From NCBI GenBank assembly GCA_018402445.1, contig JAGYIT010000007.1, positions 186,001 to 250,000 of the forward strand: a DNA stretch of 64,000 nucleotides, read 5' to 3'. Position 1 is the first letter of the stretch; each line of letters starts with the position of its first letter. The stretch comes from Akkermansiaceae bacterium (GTDB lineage Bacteria; Verrucomicrobiota; Verrucomicrobiia; Verrucomicrobiales; Akkermansiaceae). Shown in pieces: positions 62,265-64,000 of the stretch. The position numbers were made by a program, and so were the translations under genes. The notes beneath the pieces were generated by a model. The model saw only the letters and a program-made list of their open reading frames with translations, had not been told where the DNA came from and made no database searches.

Positions 62265-63596
62265 TTACGCTTTTTTGGCGAGGATGGCGTCGATGACTTC
62301 GCCGCCATCGACGATTTCCATGGGGCGGTCGCCGGGGGACATCATTTCGCTTTCGGCGTTGATGCCGATCTGGTGGTAGATCGTTTTCGCGAGATCCTCG
62401 ATGCCGACCTTGTCCTCCTCGGGTTCGCCGCCGAGCGAATCGGAGGAGCCGTGGACGTAGCCCGCTTTCATGCCGCCACCGGCGAGCATGGTGGAGAACA
62501 CGCGCGGCCAGTGGTCGCGGCCGCCGGTGGGGTTGATCTTGGGCGTGCGCCCGAACTCGGTGCTGACCATGACCAGGGTGTTTTCCAACATGCCGCGGCG
62601 GTCGAGATCGCGGATCAGGGTGGCGATGGCGCGGTCGGTCGATGGCATGTTGCCCTGGATACCCGCCTTGATGTTGTCGTGATGATCCCAGCCGCCCGCG
62701 GTGAGGGAAACGAAACGGACGCCGCCCTCGACGAGGCGGCGGGCGAGGAGCATGCGCTGGCCGGCCTGGGTCTTGCCGTATTCCTCCTTGATCTTGTCGT
62801 CTTCCTTGGAGAGGTCGAAGGCCTCGCGGGCTTTCTGCGAGGAGATTAGCTTGTAGGCGTGTTGGTAGAACGCGTCCATGGAATCGAGGGCGTCGGATTT
62901 CTCAAGGGTGCGGAAATGGTCGTCCACCGTTTTGAGGAGCGAGCGGCGGCGCTCGAAGCGCTTCTCATCGACACCCTGGGCGAGGTTGAGATCGCGGACT
63001 TTAAAATTTTGCTGCGCCGGATCGGCGCCGAGGGCGAAGGGGCCGTAGGCGGAGGAGAGGTAGCCGGAGTTGGCGAACTCGTTGGGGACGTTGGGGACGC
63101 AGACGTAGGGAGGGAGGTCGTTGCGCGCGCCGAGTTCGTGGGAGACGACGGAGCCCATGGAGGGAAAGGAAAGCGCGGGCGAGGGGCGGTAGCCGGTGAA
63201 CATGTTGTGGGTGCCGCGCTCGTGGGCGGCCTCACCGTGTGACATGCTGCGGATCACGGTGATCTTGTCGGCGATCTTCGAGGTCTCCTTCATGAACTCG
63301 CCGAACTGGATGCCGGGGATCTTCGTGTCGATGGCTCCGAAGGGCCCTCGGTATTCGGCGGGGGCGAAGGGTTTCGGATCGAAGGATTCCTGGTGCGCGA
63401 CTCCGCCGGGCAGGAAAATATGGATCACGCTCTCCGCGACGGGTACGTGTTTCGGGAACTGTTTCATCGCCGCTCCGGCTCGTGCTCCAAAAAATTGCGG
63501 GAGCGCGAGGCCGACCGAGCCGAGCAGGCCGACGTAGAGGAACTCGCGGCGTGAGGAGTAGTTTTCGAGCGGATTACCGGGGCATTGGGGTTTCAT
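62265..63596 (-). CDS. DUF1501 secreted protein, 443 aa
   Basis: A twin-arginine-like signal SSRREFLYVGLLGSVGLALP opens the protein. The DUF1501 core follows: SVIHIFLPGGVAHQESFDPK, SHGEAAHERGTHNMFTGY, LTAGGWDHHDNIKAGIQGN and VMVSTEFGRTPKINPTGGRDHWPR with several conserved His/Asp residues. DUF1501 belongs to the alkaline phosphatase/sulfatase-like superfamily and is very common in planctomycetes and verrucomicrobia. It precedes the large beta-rich gene and follows the partial gene at the window edge. Confidence 0.92.
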   Translation of the reverse strand: MKPQCPGNPLENYSSRREFLYVGLLGSVGLALPQFFGARAGAAMKQFPKHVPVAESVIHIFLPGGVAHQESFDPKPFAPAEYRGPFGAIDTKIPGIQFGEFMKETSKIADKITVIRSMSHGEAAHERGTHNMFTGYRPSPALSFPSMGSVVSHELGARNDLPPYVCVPNVPNEFANSGYLSSAYGPFALGADPAQQNFKVRDLNLAQGVDEKRFERRRSLLKTVDDHFRTLEKSDALDSMDAFYQHAYKLISSQKAREAFDLSKEDDKIKEEYGKTQAGQRMLLARRLVEGGVRFVSLTAGGWDHHDNIKAGIQGNMPSTDRAIATLIRDLDRRGMLENTLVMVSTEFGRTPKINPTGGRDHWPRVFSTMLAGGGMKAGYVHGSSDSLGGEPEEDKVGIEDLAKTIYHQIGINAESEMMSPGDRPMEIVDGGEVIDAILAKKA

Positions 63597-63686
63597 GGGA
63601 TTTTCGGGGTAAAGGCGAATAGGAAGGATACAAGGTTTTTTCGGGGATCTTGCGGATTATTTGATGAAGCGGAGGCGATATTCTTA

Positions 63687-64000
63687 CCTCAACGCCTTCA
63701 CATAGGCATCGCGCAACTTCCGCTCCTCGTTTTTCGCTTTGTGGTAAGTGCTGAGGGTGGTGTCGGCGGACTGGCGGGCGTTCGCGATGGCGTCTTCCTT
63801 TTCGCGGAGGGCGTCGGTGAGGTTTTTCACCGAGGCGTCAAGGGAGAGTAGTGTGGCCATTGCCTCCTCGCGGTGGATTTCGGAAAGGCTTTTCGATACA
63901 AGGATACCCGCGAACCCATCGCGCTGGCCGCGCTTTTCGTTGAGCGATGCGACGGCGGCATCCACGGCGGCGAGGGATTGCAGGAAGACGTCGATATCCT
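63687..64000 (-). CDS. 3' part of an unidentified gene ending in a coiled coil
   Basis: The frame is open to the window edge. Visible residues: VFLQSLAAVDAAVASLNEKR, MATLLSLDASVKNLTDALRE, ARQSADTTLSTYHKAKNEER, ending RDAYVKALR and a stop at about 63684. This is a likely coiled coil. Position just upstream of DUF1501 suggests a DUF1549/DUF1553 (PSD1-type) protein, which often precedes it, but no such domain is in view. Confidence 0.45.

Noticed and set aside
1..64000. CRISPR array or prophage genes
   Set aside because: No regularly spaced identical repeats with unique spacers, and no phage structural, integrase or terminase-like proteins were seen.

Overview
The window looks like a chromosomal segment of a Verrucomicrobiota bacterium, probably order Verrucomicrobiales. 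The evidence is a Verru_Chthon-type pseudopilin cassette, a DUF1501 protein next to a large beta-rich secreted protein, ThuA, DUF1080 and Gfo/Idh/MocA proteins, a kinase with HEAT-like repeats, and many short lipoproteins. The DNA is GC-rich except for parts of one small island. No phage, conjugation, IS transposase or CRISPR genes are visible.

Layout. 0-6 kb: a HerA-like ATPase, then guaB and guaA. 5.4-8.8 kb: an accessory patch bounded by a direct repeat of the guaA 3' end and the following intergenic DNA. It holds an AT-richer DUF2971 gene, a cut-off Sel1-repeat gene, an AbrB/PIN toxin-antitoxin pair and several small repeats. 8.8-14.5 kb: a minus-strand amino-sugar operon (ROK kinase, TIM-barrel isomerase, Nramp-like transporter, PIG-L deacetylase, nagB). 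14.6-20 kb: a secreted protein and smc. 20-28 kb: a coiled-coil/TPR protein with a small lipoprotein, three pseudopilins, galE and a Gly/Tyr/Arg-rich lipoprotein. 28-34 kb: ctaA, an AI-2E-type permease, two very short lipoproteins, a RhlE-type helicase and an AsmA-like protein. 34-41 kb: ThuA, lysS, a zinc-ribbon coiled-coil protein, a squalene/phytoene synthase, a TIM-barrel isomerase, VapBC and a Gfo/Idh oxidoreductase. 41-48 kb: a decayed RhuM remnant beside tRNA-Arg(UCU), DUF1080, tyrS, a Ser/Thr kinase, a SurA-like PPIase and folD. 48-50 kb: a cobalamin riboswitch in front of a TonB receptor. 50-59 kb: a PH-domain protein, a zinc-ribbon membrane protein, a spermidine synthase-like protein, polX, asd, a polyprenyl synthase, a LolC/E permease and an RDD protein. 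59-64 kb: a nucleotidyltransferase pair, a large secreted protein, DUF1501 and the 3' end of one more gene cut by the window edge.

The most notable points are: the guaA direct repeat enclosing a mini-island; an amino-sugar operon with a PIG-L deacetylase where NagA would be expected and an Nramp-like transporter without its metal-binding motifs; a mobile short repeat read in frame inside smc; two MITE-like elements with long inverted ends (160 and 137 bp); and five single-base frameshifts in four genes (folD, btuB-like, the polyprenyl synthase and the large secreted protein), all between 47.7 and 61.4 kb. The frameshifts could be real decay or base-calling errors. I did not find a clear new defence or biosynthetic system; the guaA-flanked island and the amino-sugar operon are the best candidates for new biology.
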